Assembly (NCBI GenBank): GCA_046756985.1
Contig: JBHHXG010000036.1
Location: 1-17,856, forward strand
Direction: 5' to 3'
Length of the DNA: 17,856 nt
Source of the DNA: JBHHXG01 sp046756985
GTDB lineage: Bacteria > Pseudomonadota > Zetaproteobacteria > Mariprofundales > Mariprofundaceae
Made by a program: the position numbers and the translations under genes. Position 1 is the first letter of the stretch. Every line of letters begins with the position of its first letter. Shown piece by piece: positions 1 to 7,484 of this stretch. Under the pieces are notes generated by a model. The model was not told the origin of the DNA. It worked only from the letters and a program-made list of their open reading frames with translations, and ran no database searches.

Positions 1-66
1 GCCGGACAAACTATTAAGCCACATTTGTGATCCAGGTCCCAGAAATCGAAAAAGCAATATTCCAGA

Positions 67-101
67 CTGCAAGCCATTTGCTGAAAAATGCCTGATTGCA
101 G
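67..101 (+). repeat. Short inverted repeat flanking the Shine-Dalgarno of the first gene
   Basis: CTGCAA at 67-72 is complementary to TTGCAG at 96-101, which abuts the AGGAGG of the gene starting at 110. The arms are six bases with a 23-base loop. If paired in RNA, the stem would lie just against the ribosome binding site. Arms this short can arise by chance. Confidence 0.2.
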
Positions 102-109
102 GAGGAATA

Positions 110-508
110 ATGATCGCAAGGCGCCTGGCTGAAGCATTGCTATTCCTTGAAACCAGCAGCCGAACCGCTGGTGACAGGGAGTATGCCGAAGCCATCAAGA
201 GAATCATCGAGGAGCATGCCGAGATGCGCGAGGCGCTCGAGGCCATCTGTTGCCTGCCCGATGCCGGAAAGGCTGCTGAAATCGCGAACATTGCCCTTGA
301 AAAAACGGTTGATATTGATGCCATTGAACACGATCTTGAGCTGCGTGATGCCCTGCTCAGGCTGTCGGACATGCTGCTGGAAGATGAACATCTGCAAAAG
401 GCACGTTCGGACAGGACATGGCTTAACAGTCTGATGCGCAAACTTCCTGTCCGGCAACATTATACCGGGCCAAGGCTGAAGCAACTTCTTCTGCATACGA
501 TGAAATAA
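110..508 (+). CDS. Small helical protein of unknown function
   Basis: Encodes 132 residues that I do not recognise. The protein is rich in Ala, Leu, Glu and Arg and looks almost wholly alpha-helical. There is no signal peptide or membrane segment, and two adjacent cysteines lie at 47-48. The C-terminal 30 residues are basic (LMRKLPVR, then PRLKQLL), while the middle is acidic, so it could be a small cytosolic adaptor or nucleic-acid-associated protein; that is inference from composition only. The start at 110 is supported by a strong AGGAGG five bases upstream. The same frame is open, without a stop, from the left edge of the window, so an upstream start cannot be excluded. It lies 65 bases before rtcB on the same strand, with a small hairpin between them. 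Confidence 0.7.
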   Translation: MIARRLAEALLFLETSSRTAGDREYAEAIKRIIEEHAEMREALEAICCLPDAGKAAEIANIALEKTVDIDAIEHDLELRDALLRLSDMLLEDEHLQKARSDRTWLNSLMRKLPVRQHYTGPRLKQLLLHTMK

Positions 509-523
509 ACCCGTCATACGGGT
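509..523 (+). terminator. Small hairpin between the first gene and rtcB
   Basis: ACCCGT at 509-514 and ACGGGT at 518-523 form a perfect six-base stem with a three-base CAT loop, directly after the stop codon at 506-508. No T-run follows, so it is not a classical Rho-independent terminator. It could be a weak terminator, a transcript-end stabiliser or an attenuator ahead of rtcB. Confidence 0.35.
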
Positions 524-573
524 CTGTATAGTCCTGTATGTCCCTGCCGGCGTTCATGCGCCATACTTATAAT

Positions 574-1755
574 ATGCCAGTACGAATGACGTTGGAGGCC
601 AGCGACGCCCGGCCAGTGAAGGTCTGGACCGACGATATTGACGAGCCAACGCAGCAGCAGCTGCGCAATGTGGCCAGCCTCCCGTTTATCCATCACCATA
701 TTGCGGCCATGCCGGACGTGCATCTGGGGCTCGGAGCGACGATCGGCGCGGTGATTCCGACTGTCGATGCGATTGTGCCGGCGGCCGTGGGCGTCGATAT
801 CGGCTGCGGCATGGTCGCTGTACGCACATCGCTGACTGCCAGAGATCTTCCTGATAACCTGAAGGCTGTTCGTTCCGGCATCGAGAGCCGCGTGCCGGTC
901 GGCTTTGCCGGACATGCAAGAAACGATGTCCGCTTCAATGCCGTGCGCAAACTTGAGCGCCGCGTGCGTGCCTTTGCCGAGCAATATCCATCGCTGGTGA
1001 CCGACAAGTGGATGCTGCAGATCGGCACATTAGGCGGCGGCAATCATTTCATCGAGGTCTGTGTGGATGAGGCGCAGCGCGTCTGGGTGATGCTGCATTC
1101 GGGAAGCCGCGGTTTCGGCAATCGCATCGGTCAGCATTTCATCGGCCTGGCCAAGCAGGAGATGCAGCGTGAACATATCCATCTGCCGGACAGGAATCTG
1201 GCCTATCTACGGGAGGGTTCCGAGCTGTTCAGCGATTACGTCCAGGCCGTCGAACTGGCCCAGGACTATGCTCGCATCAACCGCGGGGAGATGCTTGAAC
1301 TGATCGTTGAGGCGATGCGCATGCATTTGCCGCCGTTCAAACTCACAGAGGAGGCTATCAACTGCCACCATAACTATGTCGCCAGAGAGCGGCATTTCGG
1401 CCGCGAGGTGTGGCTGACGCGCAAGGGGGCAATCCGGGCGCAAAAAGGCGATCTGGGCATTGTGCCCGGCTCGATGGGTGCCAGTTCTTATATCGTGCGC
1501 GGCAGGGGAAATGCGGAATCGTTCTGCTCGTGTGCGCATGGCGCAGGGCGACGCATGAGTCGCCATCAGGCCAAGCGGACGTTTTCGCTCGAGGACATGC
1601 AGCAGCAGACGACAGGAGTTGAGTGCCGCAAGGACAAGGGCGTGATTGATGAAATTCCGGCAGCCTACAAGGATATCAATGCGGTCATGGCCAATCAGTC
1701 AGACCTTGTCGAGGTTGTGCATACATTGAAGCAGTTGCTGTGTGTGAAGGGCTGA
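574..1755 (+). CDS. rtcB: RtcB-type RNA-splicing ligase (3'-phosphate/5'-OH RNA ligase)
   Basis: RtcB joins RNA 2',3'-cyclic phosphate or 3'-phosphate ends to 5'-OH ends, using GTP and Mn2+, in tRNA splicing or RNA repair. The family motifs are all present: MPDVHLG, PAAVGVDIGCGM (metal-binding Asp and Cys), GTLGGGNHF, MLHSGSRG, NCHHNY, PGSMG and CSCAHGAGR, which carries the histidine that is guanylylated. The C-terminus (SDLVEVVHTLKQLLCVKG) closely follows E. coli RtcB (408 residues). The start is uncertain. The frame opens at ATG 538, but the first 12 residues have no counterpart in E. coli RtcB, whose start aligns near ATG 586. I chose 574 (393 residues); none of the three has a clear Shine-Dalgarno. 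No RtcA cyclase or archease gene is adjacent. The next gene is convergent, 13 bases away. Confidence 0.95.
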   Translation: MPVRMTLEASDARPVKVWTDDIDEPTQQQLRNVASLPFIHHHIAAMPDVHLGLGATIGAVIPTVDAIVPAAVGVDIGCGMVAVRTSLTARDLPDNLKAVRSGIESRVPVGFAGHARNDVRFNAVRKLERRVRAFAEQYPSLVTDKWMLQIGTLGGGNHFIEVCVDEAQRVWVMLHSGSRGFGNRIGQHFIGLAKQEMQREHIHLPDRNLAYLREGSELFSDYVQAVELAQDYARINRGEMLELIVEAMRMHLPPFKLTEEAINCHHNYVARERHFGREVWLTRKGAIRAQKGDLGIVPGSMGASSYIVRGRGNAESFCSCAHGAGRRMSRHQAKRTFSLEDMQQQTTGVECRKDKGVIDEIPAAYKDINAVMANQSDLVEVVHTLKQLLCVKG

Positions 1756-1768
1756 AAGTCCTCAGACC

Positions 1769-2113
1769 CTAACAGGTCAGGTGCAGCGCTGCGGCAATGC
1801 TCTGATCGCCGCCTGAAAGTCGATTGTATAGCGCAACCGCATCACGGGTATGCGCGACATGCACTTGCATGCCTTTTGCCTTAAGTGTTTCGATCAACTC
1901 ATCAGGCACGCGCATGCAACCGGAAAATCCCTGGCCGATAATCAGCACGTTTGGCGGTCTGTCGATGATCATGGCCAGGTCTTCGGTATGCAGATAATGG
2001 CCTTCCCGCCGCCACCAGCTTGCCTGGATACTATCCGGAAAAATGATGATATCCTGAATGTATTCCTTGCCATCAATGACAATGCGTCCGAATTCATATT
2101 CATCGATATGCAT
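1769..2113 (-). CDS. Mth938/DUF498 domain protein
   Basis: A 114-residue cytosolic protein of the Mth938-like (DUF498/DUF598) family, whose mitochondrial relative NDUFAF3 helps assemble complex I; the bacterial role is not settled. Family landmarks are FGRIVIDGKEY near the N-terminus, DIIIFPD at 21-27, WWRREGH at 33-39, then a Rossmann-like LIIGQGFSGCMRVP at 57-70 and a C-terminal QVHVAHTRDAVALYN segment. The frame extends upstream to 2194, but ATG 2113 is preferred: it has AGGAG six bases upstream and begins at the conserved region. It is convergent with rtcB and divergent from the ABC ATPase gene at 2204. The 90-base gap on that side must hold promoters for both directions, though I see no strong consensus there. 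Confidence 0.85.
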   Translation of the reverse strand: MHIDEYEFGRIVIDGKEYIQDIIIFPDSIQASWWRREGHYLHTEDLAMIIDRPPNVLIIGQGFSGCMRVPDELIETLKAKGMQVHVAHTRDAVALYNRLSGGDQSIAAALHLTC

Positions 2114-2203
2114 GGCCTGCTCCTGCCATGAGCATAGCATGCGGATGGACGTATCGTAGCCTTGGGGCTGGAAAGCGCCGCATGCTTCCGCCACACTCTG
2201 CCC

Positions 2204-3202
2204 ATGTCTGATAAACGCCTTGAAGTACGCAATCTGTCGCTGGGGATTCCTGCCGTCGGAGGCGCTGTTGCAGCTGTATCCGATGTGTCATTTACATTGC
2301 AGCCGGGCCGTGTGCTGGGGCTTGTCGGCGAGTCCGGCTGCGGCAAAACGCTGACAGCACAGGCCATTCTGCGACTGGGCGAATATCAGGGTATTGAACA
2401 TCTTGGCGGCAGTATCAGCCTGGACGGACAGGATATTTTCGCCATGGACAATGGAAGTCTGCGGAGGATGCGCGGTGGCCGCGTATCGATGATCTTTCAG
2501 GAGCCGATGACGGCGCTGAATCCGGTATTCTCCATCGGCAGCCAGATTACCGAGGTGATTCGTCTGCATCTGGATATGGACAGGCAGCAGGCGACGGATC
2601 GGGCGATCCAGTTGTTGCACGATGTCGGCATGCAGGACGCGGCAGAGCTGCTGGATCAGTATCCGGATGCACTTTCCGGCGGTATGCGTCAACGCGTGCT
2701 GATTGCCATGGCCATGGCTGCCGATCCGGATTACATCATTGCCGATGAACCGACGACGGCGCTCGATGTGTCGGTGCAGAAACGCATTATGCAACTGCTG
2801 CGTAAGCTGCAGAAGGAACGCAATCTCGGCATGCTGCTGGTTACGCATGATTTCGGTCTGGTGGCCGAGCTGTGCGATGACGTGGCCGTCATGTATGCCG
2901 GAGAAATCGTTGAGTTCGGCAACGCCAGCCAGATATTTGATCAGCCGGCGCATCCCTATACACGCGCCCTGATGGGCTGCAGGCCGGAAGTGACGGCGCA
3001 TGGAGAGTCACTGGCTGTCATTCCCGGCCAGGTGCCTGCACCCGGCGCATGGCCTGGCGGTTGTCACTTTGCGCCACGCTGCGCATTTGCCGATCATGTT
3101 TGTCAGTCACCTGTGGCACTGAGCACATGGCAGGACGGTGGGCATAAGGCCCGTTGTGCGCATGTTGAGCGTGTGTTGACTGCAACCAGGGAGGCCGCCT
3201 GA
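2204..3202 (+). CDS. Oligopeptide/dipeptide ABC transporter ATPase, OppD/DppD family
   Basis: Peripheral ATPase of a peptide-type importer, 332 residues. Walker A is GESGCGKT at 42-49, the Q-loop is IFQEPMTALNP at 97-107, the signature is LSGGMRQRV at 157-165, Walker B with catalytic Glu is IIADEP at 178-183, and the H-loop is VTHDF at 213-217. The oligopeptide-type C-terminal extension follows (HPYTRALM, then AVIPGQVP). Four cysteines at 287, 293, 300 and 318 match the cluster that carries a [4Fe-4S] centre in Dpp ATPases of known structure. ATG 2204 is chosen because homology starts there; the frame also has an upstream TTG at 2162. No good Shine-Dalgarno is visible. It overlaps the next ATPase gene by one base (TGATG). 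No permease or binding-protein gene is in the window, so the transported substrate cannot be deduced. Confidence 0.92.
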   Translation: MSDKRLEVRNLSLGIPAVGGAVAAVSDVSFTLQPGRVLGLVGESGCGKTLTAQAILRLGEYQGIEHLGGSISLDGQDIFAMDNGSLRRMRGGRVSMIFQEPMTALNPVFSIGSQITEVIRLHLDMDRQQATDRAIQLLHDVGMQDAAELLDQYPDALSGGMRQRVLIAMAMAADPDYIIADEPTTALDVSVQKRIMQLLRKLQKERNLGMLLVTHDFGLVAELCDDVAVMYAGEIVEFGNASQIFDQPAHPYTRALMGCRPEVTAHGESLAVIPGQVPAPGAWPGGCHFAPRCAFADHVCQSPVALSTWQDGGHKARCAHVERVLTATREAA

Positions 3203-4173
3203 TGCCGCTGCTCAAAGCAACAGGCCTGACCAAAGTCTTCAGACGTGGCGGCCTGTGGGGCAGTGCCGGGTCCGAGTTAAAGGCCGTGGATGATGTCAGC
3301 TTTGTCATCGGGGAAGGTGAAACACTGGCCATTGTCGGGGAATCGGGAAGCGGAAAATCAACGACTGCCCGGCTGGCAATGCGCCTGCTGGATACCGATT
3401 CCGGTACGATTACGATGATGGGTGAGGATATTACCAATCTGCGCGGCAAGGCCCTCAGGCAGAAGCGGCGGCATATTCAGATGGTGTTTCAGGATCCTTT
3501 TGCCAGTCTGAATCCGCGCATGAAGATCGTTGATACCGTGGGCGAAGGCCTGCGCGTGCATGCGCCGGAACTGAGCAAGGTCGCACGCCGGCAAAAAGTG
3601 ATCGATATGCTTGAACAATGCGGTATGGGTGCAGAGGCGCTGGATCGGTATCCGCACCAGTTCTCCGGTGGTCAGCGTCAGCGGGTCGGTATTGCCCGTG
3701 CTTTGGTTGTATCGCCGAAAATCATGGTGCTGGACGAGCCGGTGTCGGCACTGGACGTGTCGGTGCAGGCGCAGGTGCTGAATCTGCTCAATGACCTGCA
3801 GCAGAGGCACGGCCTGTCCTACCTGTTTATTTCCCACGACCTTTCCGTTGTCCGGCATGTGGCCGACCGCGTGGCCGTGATGTTCGCAGGCCGTATTGTC
3901 GAACAGGGCGCGGTGGCTGACATCTTCCTGCATCCAAGGCATCCATATACGAAAGCATTGCTCGACGCGCGTCCGGTCATGCATCCGTCGGAGCGGGAGG
4001 CGGAGCATGAAATCGCAGCACGGGACAGTGAAGGGGTGGCAGCAAGCGGATGTGCATACCGCCTGCGTTGTCCGCATGCCCGCGAAGATTGCGAAGCCTT
4101 TGCCGGGGCCTTATCCGGAAATTCATCCGGCGATGCACATGCCTATGCATGCCTGCATCCTGTTGAGGGATGA
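3202..4173 (+). CDS. Oligopeptide/dipeptide ABC transporter ATPase, OppF/DppF family
   Basis: Second ATPase, 323 residues, expected to pair with the preceding one beneath a permease heterodimer encoded elsewhere. Walker A is GESGSGKST at 46-54, the Q-loop is MVFQDPFASLNP at 94-105, the signature is FSGGQRQRV at 154-162, Walker B is IMVLDEP at 174-180 and the H-loop is ISHDL at 210-214. The C-terminal tail has cysteines at 284, 290, 297 and 317, nearly the same spacing as in its partner (C-x5-C-x6-C, then 17 or 19 residues to the last), so a [4Fe-4S] site is plausible. The tail between HPYTKALL and the cysteines is acidic, and it lacks the usual PGQVP stretch seen in the first ATPase. It starts one base inside the previous stop and overlaps the helicase gene by four bases (ATGA), which suggests translational coupling. 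Confidence 0.92.
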   Translation: MPLLKATGLTKVFRRGGLWGSAGSELKAVDDVSFVIGEGETLAIVGESGSGKSTTARLAMRLLDTDSGTITMMGEDITNLRGKALRQKRRHIQMVFQDPFASLNPRMKIVDTVGEGLRVHAPELSKVARRQKVIDMLEQCGMGAEALDRYPHQFSGGQRQRVGIARALVVSPKIMVLDEPVSALDVSVQAQVLNLLNDLQQRHGLSYLFISHDLSVVRHVADRVAVMFAGRIVEQGAVADIFLHPRHPYTKALLDARPVMHPSEREAEHEIAARDSEGVAASGCAYRLRCPHAREDCEAFAGALSGNSSGDAHAYACLHPVEG

Positions 4174-6029
4174 CATCATTTTGCCAGCAGGTTGAGCGCG
4201 ACTTTCAGCCGGATGCCGGTATTGCCAGGGGATTTCCCGCCTATATCTACCGTGACGAACAGGTCAAGCTGGCCGCCGAGATTGCCGATAGCTTTGATCA
4301 GGGACGCATTCTTCTGGCCGAAGCCGAAACCGGCATTGGCAAGACGCTGGCCTATTTGATTCCGGTGCTGCGCTGTTCGGAAAAGGTACTGATTTCCACG
4401 CATACACGAGCGCTTCAGGACCAGTTGATGCATCGTGATATTCCCGCCATACAGGCAGCACTCGGCATGCGTCGCAATATTGTCCTGCTTAAAGGACGTG
4501 CCAATTACCTGTGTCCGCATCGGCTGGATACACATCTTGCAAGCGAACGCCTGGACATGTGGATCAAGCGTACCTTGCTGCGTGTGCGCAACTGGGCCGA
4601 AACGAGTCGTGACGGTGATCTCGCGGGCCTGGCCTTTGATGTATTTGACAAGGGCATTGGTGGCATGGTCACGGCTACGGCAGATCAATGCCTGGGCAGC
4701 AAGTGTCCGCAGTGGAATCGGTGTCCGCTGGTCAAGGCACGGCAAAAGGCGCAGGAAGCCGATGTGGTGGTGACCAACCACAGCCTGCTGCTGGCTGATG
4801 CAGCATTAAAATCCGGCGATTTTGGCGAGGTTCTGCCACTGTTTGATGCTTACATTCTTGATGAGGCGCATAGCCTGCCGGCACTGGCCAGCCAGCATTT
4901 CGGTATACAATTAACCCGCAACCGTTTGATTCAGTGGCTTAATGATACGCAGGCAGCATTGGATGAGCTCGGTGATGATCAGGCGTTAAAGGCGGATATC
5001 AATGCCCATGGAGGCGTGCTTCTGGAAGCCTACAAGCAGCCGGATCTGAAGCCTGTGGCCTCGGTCTGGGACGAAATTGCCGAACTGATTGGCAAACGTG
5101 GCGAGCGTAATGAGGAGATGACGAAGCTGGCGGAGCGTGCCGGACAGATTGCCGCTGATCTGCAGGCGGTGCAGACACCTGCGGAAGGATTTGTGGCATG
5201 GAGCGAGGGCGACGGCGAGTACCGAAAGCATATTGTTGCACCTGTGGAGACCGGGCTGGTGCTGAACGAGCATTTATGGGATCGTCCGGCAAGCTTCATC
5301 TTGTTATCGGCAACCCTGCGTGTATCCGGCTCATTCGATTATGCCAAGGCAAGGCTCGGGCTTGAGGATGCCAGCGAATCCTTCCATCCGTCGCCATTCA
5401 ATTATGCACAGCAAGCACTGACCTATCTACCGAGGCAATTACCGCCACCGACCTTGCCAGATGGCAGGGCGGCATTGCTTGATGAGATCGAGTCACTTTG
5501 CCGCGCTTCCAGTGGGCGCGCTTTTGTGCTGTTCACCTCCCATGCCATGCTACGCGACATCGCTCCACAATTGGCCGAGCGCCTGCCGTGGACTGTACTG
5601 GAGCAGGGGAGAAGCGGAAGTAAAGATGCAATCATGCAGCAATTTCAAGAGGATACACACTCTGTTTTATGTGGCACTCGAAGTTTCTGGGAGGGTGTTG
5701 ATATGCCAGGTGAAACGCTTTCGATGGTCATTGTGGACAAATTACCGTTTGCCCCTCCGAATGATCCGTTGCTTTCTGCCCGTATCAAGCGGTGTGAAGA
5801 AAAGGGAGGCAGTGGCTTTCGCGATATTCAACTTCCCGAAGCCATTGCTGTGCTACGCCAGGGTGTCGGCCGGCTGATTCGCACTGTAGATGACAGAGGG
5901 GTCATGGCGGTGCTTGATTCAAGATTGTATACAAAATCCTACGGTCGAGAGGTCGTGCGTAATTTGCCGCCCGCGCCGATCAGTAGCGATCTGGATGATG
6001 TGCGCGGATTCTTTGCGGCAGATGGTTGA
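4170..6029 (+). CDS. dinG: DinG/YoaA-type ATP-dependent DNA helicase (XPD-like, iron-sulfur)
   Basis: A 619-residue superfamily 2 5'-3' DNA helicase that unwinds damaged or stalled DNA structures. Walker A is ETGIGKT at 53-59, the Walker B DEAH box is at 231-234, motif III is LLSATL at 378-383, and the motif VI region is QGVGRLIR at 564-571. Four cysteines between motifs Ia and II (115, 174, 179, 185) fit the [4Fe-4S] domain of the XPD/DinG family. The length is closer to E. coli YoaA than to DinG, so it may be the YoaA branch, which works with the polymerase III chi subunit. The start overlaps the preceding stop by four bases and has GAGG just upstream. The 3' end overlaps aat by eight bases. 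Its place behind two transporter ATPases is unusual. Confidence 0.92.
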   Translation: MTSFCQQVERDFQPDAGIARGFPAYIYRDEQVKLAAEIADSFDQGRILLAEAETGIGKTLAYLIPVLRCSEKVLISTHTRALQDQLMHRDIPAIQAALGMRRNIVLLKGRANYLCPHRLDTHLASERLDMWIKRTLLRVRNWAETSRDGDLAGLAFDVFDKGIGGMVTATADQCLGSKCPQWNRCPLVKARQKAQEADVVVTNHSLLLADAALKSGDFGEVLPLFDAYILDEAHSLPALASQHFGIQLTRNRLIQWLNDTQAALDELGDDQALKADINAHGGVLLEAYKQPDLKPVASVWDEIAELIGKRGERNEEMTKLAERAGQIAADLQAVQTPAEGFVAWSEGDGEYRKHIVAPVETGLVLNEHLWDRPASFILLSATLRVSGSFDYAKARLGLEDASESFHPSPFNYAQQALTYLPRQLPPPTLPDGRAALLDEIESLCRASSGRAFVLFTSHAMLRDIAPQLAERLPWTVLEQGRSGSKDAIMQQFQEDTHSVLCGTRSFWEGVDMPGETLSMVIVDKLPFAPPNDPLLSARIKRCEEKGGSGFRDIQLPEAIAVLRQGVGRLIRTVDDRGVMAVLDSRLYTKSYGREVVRNLPPAPISSDLDDVRGFFAADG

Positions 6030-6651
6030 GTTTCCAGAACCTGAACTGGCTGACGCACAGGGTCTGGTCGCAGCAGGCGGTGATCTGAAGCTTGAAACAC
6101 TACTGGCTGCTTATGCCAAGGGCATCTTTCCGTGGTTTTCGAGGGGTCAGCCCATACTGTGGTGGTCGCCGGATCCCAGAATGGTTTTATTTGCGGACGA
6201 ATTTTACTGTTCATCGCGCCTTGCCCGAAGGCTGAAACAGCCGAAATACCGTTTTTCATGGGATGAGGCTTTTTCAGATGTCATCCATGCCTGTGCCGCA
6301 CCGCGGGCGGAGGATGAAGGCACATGGATTTTGCCGGAGATGATTGCTGCGTATGAAAACATGCATGCACTCGGCCATGCGCATTCTGTCGAGGTGTGGG
6401 TGGGGGAAAGGCTGATCGGGGGACTGTATGGTGTGTTGCTGAATGATGTTTTCTTTGCCGAATCGATGTTCAGCCGACAGACGGATGCCTCCAAAATGGC
6501 GCTGGCAAAACTTGTCGGGCGCGCACGTAGTGGAAAGTGGAAGCTGATTGACTGCCAGTTTTATACTGCACATCTGGCCAGCCTCGGAGCGAAAGAAATC
6601 CCGAGATCAGAGTTCCTGGCTACGGTGAGATCAGAAAATATCAGCCGTTGA
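6022..6651 (+). CDS. aat: Leucyl/phenylalanyl-tRNA-protein transferase
   Basis: Aat transfers Leu or Phe from charged tRNA to proteins with N-terminal Lys or Arg, marking them for ClpS/ClpAP degradation (bacterial N-degron pathway, cytosol). At 209 residues it is a little shorter than the E. coli enzyme. Family signatures are AYAKGIFPWF at 30-39, WWSPDPR at 47-53, EGTWI at 99-103, HSVEVW at 121-126, GGLYG at 133-137, FFAESMFS at 144-151 and LIDCQ at 175-179, whose Asp177 and Gln179 correspond to the catalytic pair. The frame is open further upstream inside the helicase gene, but homology begins at ATG 6022, giving an eight-base overlap with the helicase stop. This is the last gene of the operon. 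It meets map tail to tail with six bases between stops and no recognisable terminator. Confidence 0.95.
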   Translation: MVEFPEPELADAQGLVAAGGDLKLETLLAAYAKGIFPWFSRGQPILWWSPDPRMVLFADEFYCSSRLARRLKQPKYRFSWDEAFSDVIHACAAPRAEDEGTWILPEMIAAYENMHALGHAHSVEVWVGERLIGGLYGVLLNDVFFAESMFSRQTDASKMALAKLVGRARSGKWKLIDCQFYTAHLASLGAKEIPRSEFLATVRSENISR

Positions 6652-6657
6652 TTGAGA

Positions 6658-7413
6658 CTATCCGGGCAGGGTCAGAATCTCCGCGCCATCCTCGGTCACG
6701 GCAATGGTATGCTCGAACTGGGCAGACAGCGACTTATCGCGGGTGACAACGGTCCAGCCATCGTTAAGCAGTTTTACGTGGTGCTTGCCGATGTTCACCA
6801 TCGGTTCGATCGTAAACACCATGCCGGCTTTCAACGCCATACCTTCGCCGGGATTGCCGAAATGCATAACCTGTGGTTCCTCATGGAACTCGCGGCCAAT
6901 GCCATGACCACAATATTCACGCACAACCGAGCAGCGTTCGGACTCCACGTAGTTCTGGATCGCATGGCCGATATCGCCCAGCGTAGCTCCCGGTTTGACT
7001 TCTGCAATGCCTATCTCCAGTGCCTTGCGTGATACTTCGGTGACTTTCTTCGCCTTGACCTTTGGTATGCCGACATAAAACGTCTTGCTGGTATCACCAT
7101 GCCAACCATCAACAATCGTGGTTACATCCACATTGACGATATCGCCATTTTTCAGCTTCTTATCAGATGGAATGCCGTGACAGACAACATGATTAACCGA
7201 TGTACAGACAGACTTTGGAAAACCACGATAATTCAGCGGGGCGGGGGTGCCGCCGTGCCTGATGGTATAATCATGTACCAACGCATTAATGTCGTCCGTG
7301 GTAATCCCCGGTTTGATGTACGGTTCGATCATTACCAGTGTGTCTGCGGCGATTCGGCAGGCCGGCTTCATGGCATCGATCTCTTGCGGGGATTTGATGT
7401 GAACCAAGTCCAT
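6658..7413 (-). CDS. map: Type I methionine aminopeptidase
   Basis: Removes the initiator methionine from nascent proteins after deformylation. The 251-residue protein has the pita-bread fold signature and all five dimetal ligands: Asp96 (NVDVT), Asp107 (WHGDTSKTF), His170 (YCGHGIG), Glu203 (FTIEPM) and Glu234 (AQFEHT). His79 in VCHGIP is the conserved substrate-binding histidine. It has no N-terminal zinc-finger extension, so it is a type Ia enzyme like that of E. coli. The frame extends to 7455, but ATG 7413 is preferred because AGAGGAG lies just upstream and homology begins at MDLVHIKSPQEI. It is divergent from the SixA-like gene, with a 71-base intergenic region, and convergent with aat, which also acts on protein N-termini. 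Confidence 0.96.
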   Translation of the reverse strand: MDLVHIKSPQEIDAMKPACRIAADTLVMIEPYIKPGITTDDINALVHDYTIRHGGTPAPLNYRGFPKSVCTSVNHVVCHGIPSDKKLKNGDIVNVDVTTIVDGWHGDTSKTFYVGIPKVKAKKVTEVSRKALEIGIAEVKPGATLGDIGHAIQNYVESERCSVVREYCGHGIGREFHEEPQVMHFGNPGEGMALKAGMVFTIEPMVNIGKHHVKLLNDGWTVVTRDKSLSAQFEHTIAVTEDGAEILTLPG

Positions 7414-7421
7414 GCTCCTCT

Positions 7422-7449
7422 TTGCGAAAACGTTATTCTGTCCTAATCT
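7422..7449 (+). promoter_or_regulatory. Candidate sigma70 promoter for the sixA-like gene
   Basis: TTGCGA at 7422-7427 and TAATCT at 7444-7449, with a 16-base spacer, make a weak sigma70-like promoter. It would give a leader of about 30 bases before ATG 7485. It is the best match in the 71-base divergent gap, but neither hexamer is close to consensus. Confidence 0.3.
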
Positions 7450-7484
7450 GGGCATAAGTGCATCTGCATGATCTGGAGGTCAAT

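Noticed and set aside
1..30. Frame ending in TGA at 28-30, possible 3' end of an upstream gene
   Set aside because: Only nine codons are visible, so there is nothing to judge it by.
1761..1781. Possible hairpin between rtcB and the DUF498 gene (GACC/GGTC)
   Set aside because: Four-base stem with a mismatch beyond it and no T tract.
2288..3001. 237-codon open frame on the minus strand
   Set aside because: It lies wholly antisense to the OppD-type ATPase, whose motifs are intact. His/Gln/Arg-rich shadow translation.
3358..4077. 239-codon open frame on the minus strand
   Set aside because: Antisense to the OppF-type ATPase, with no recognisable domain.
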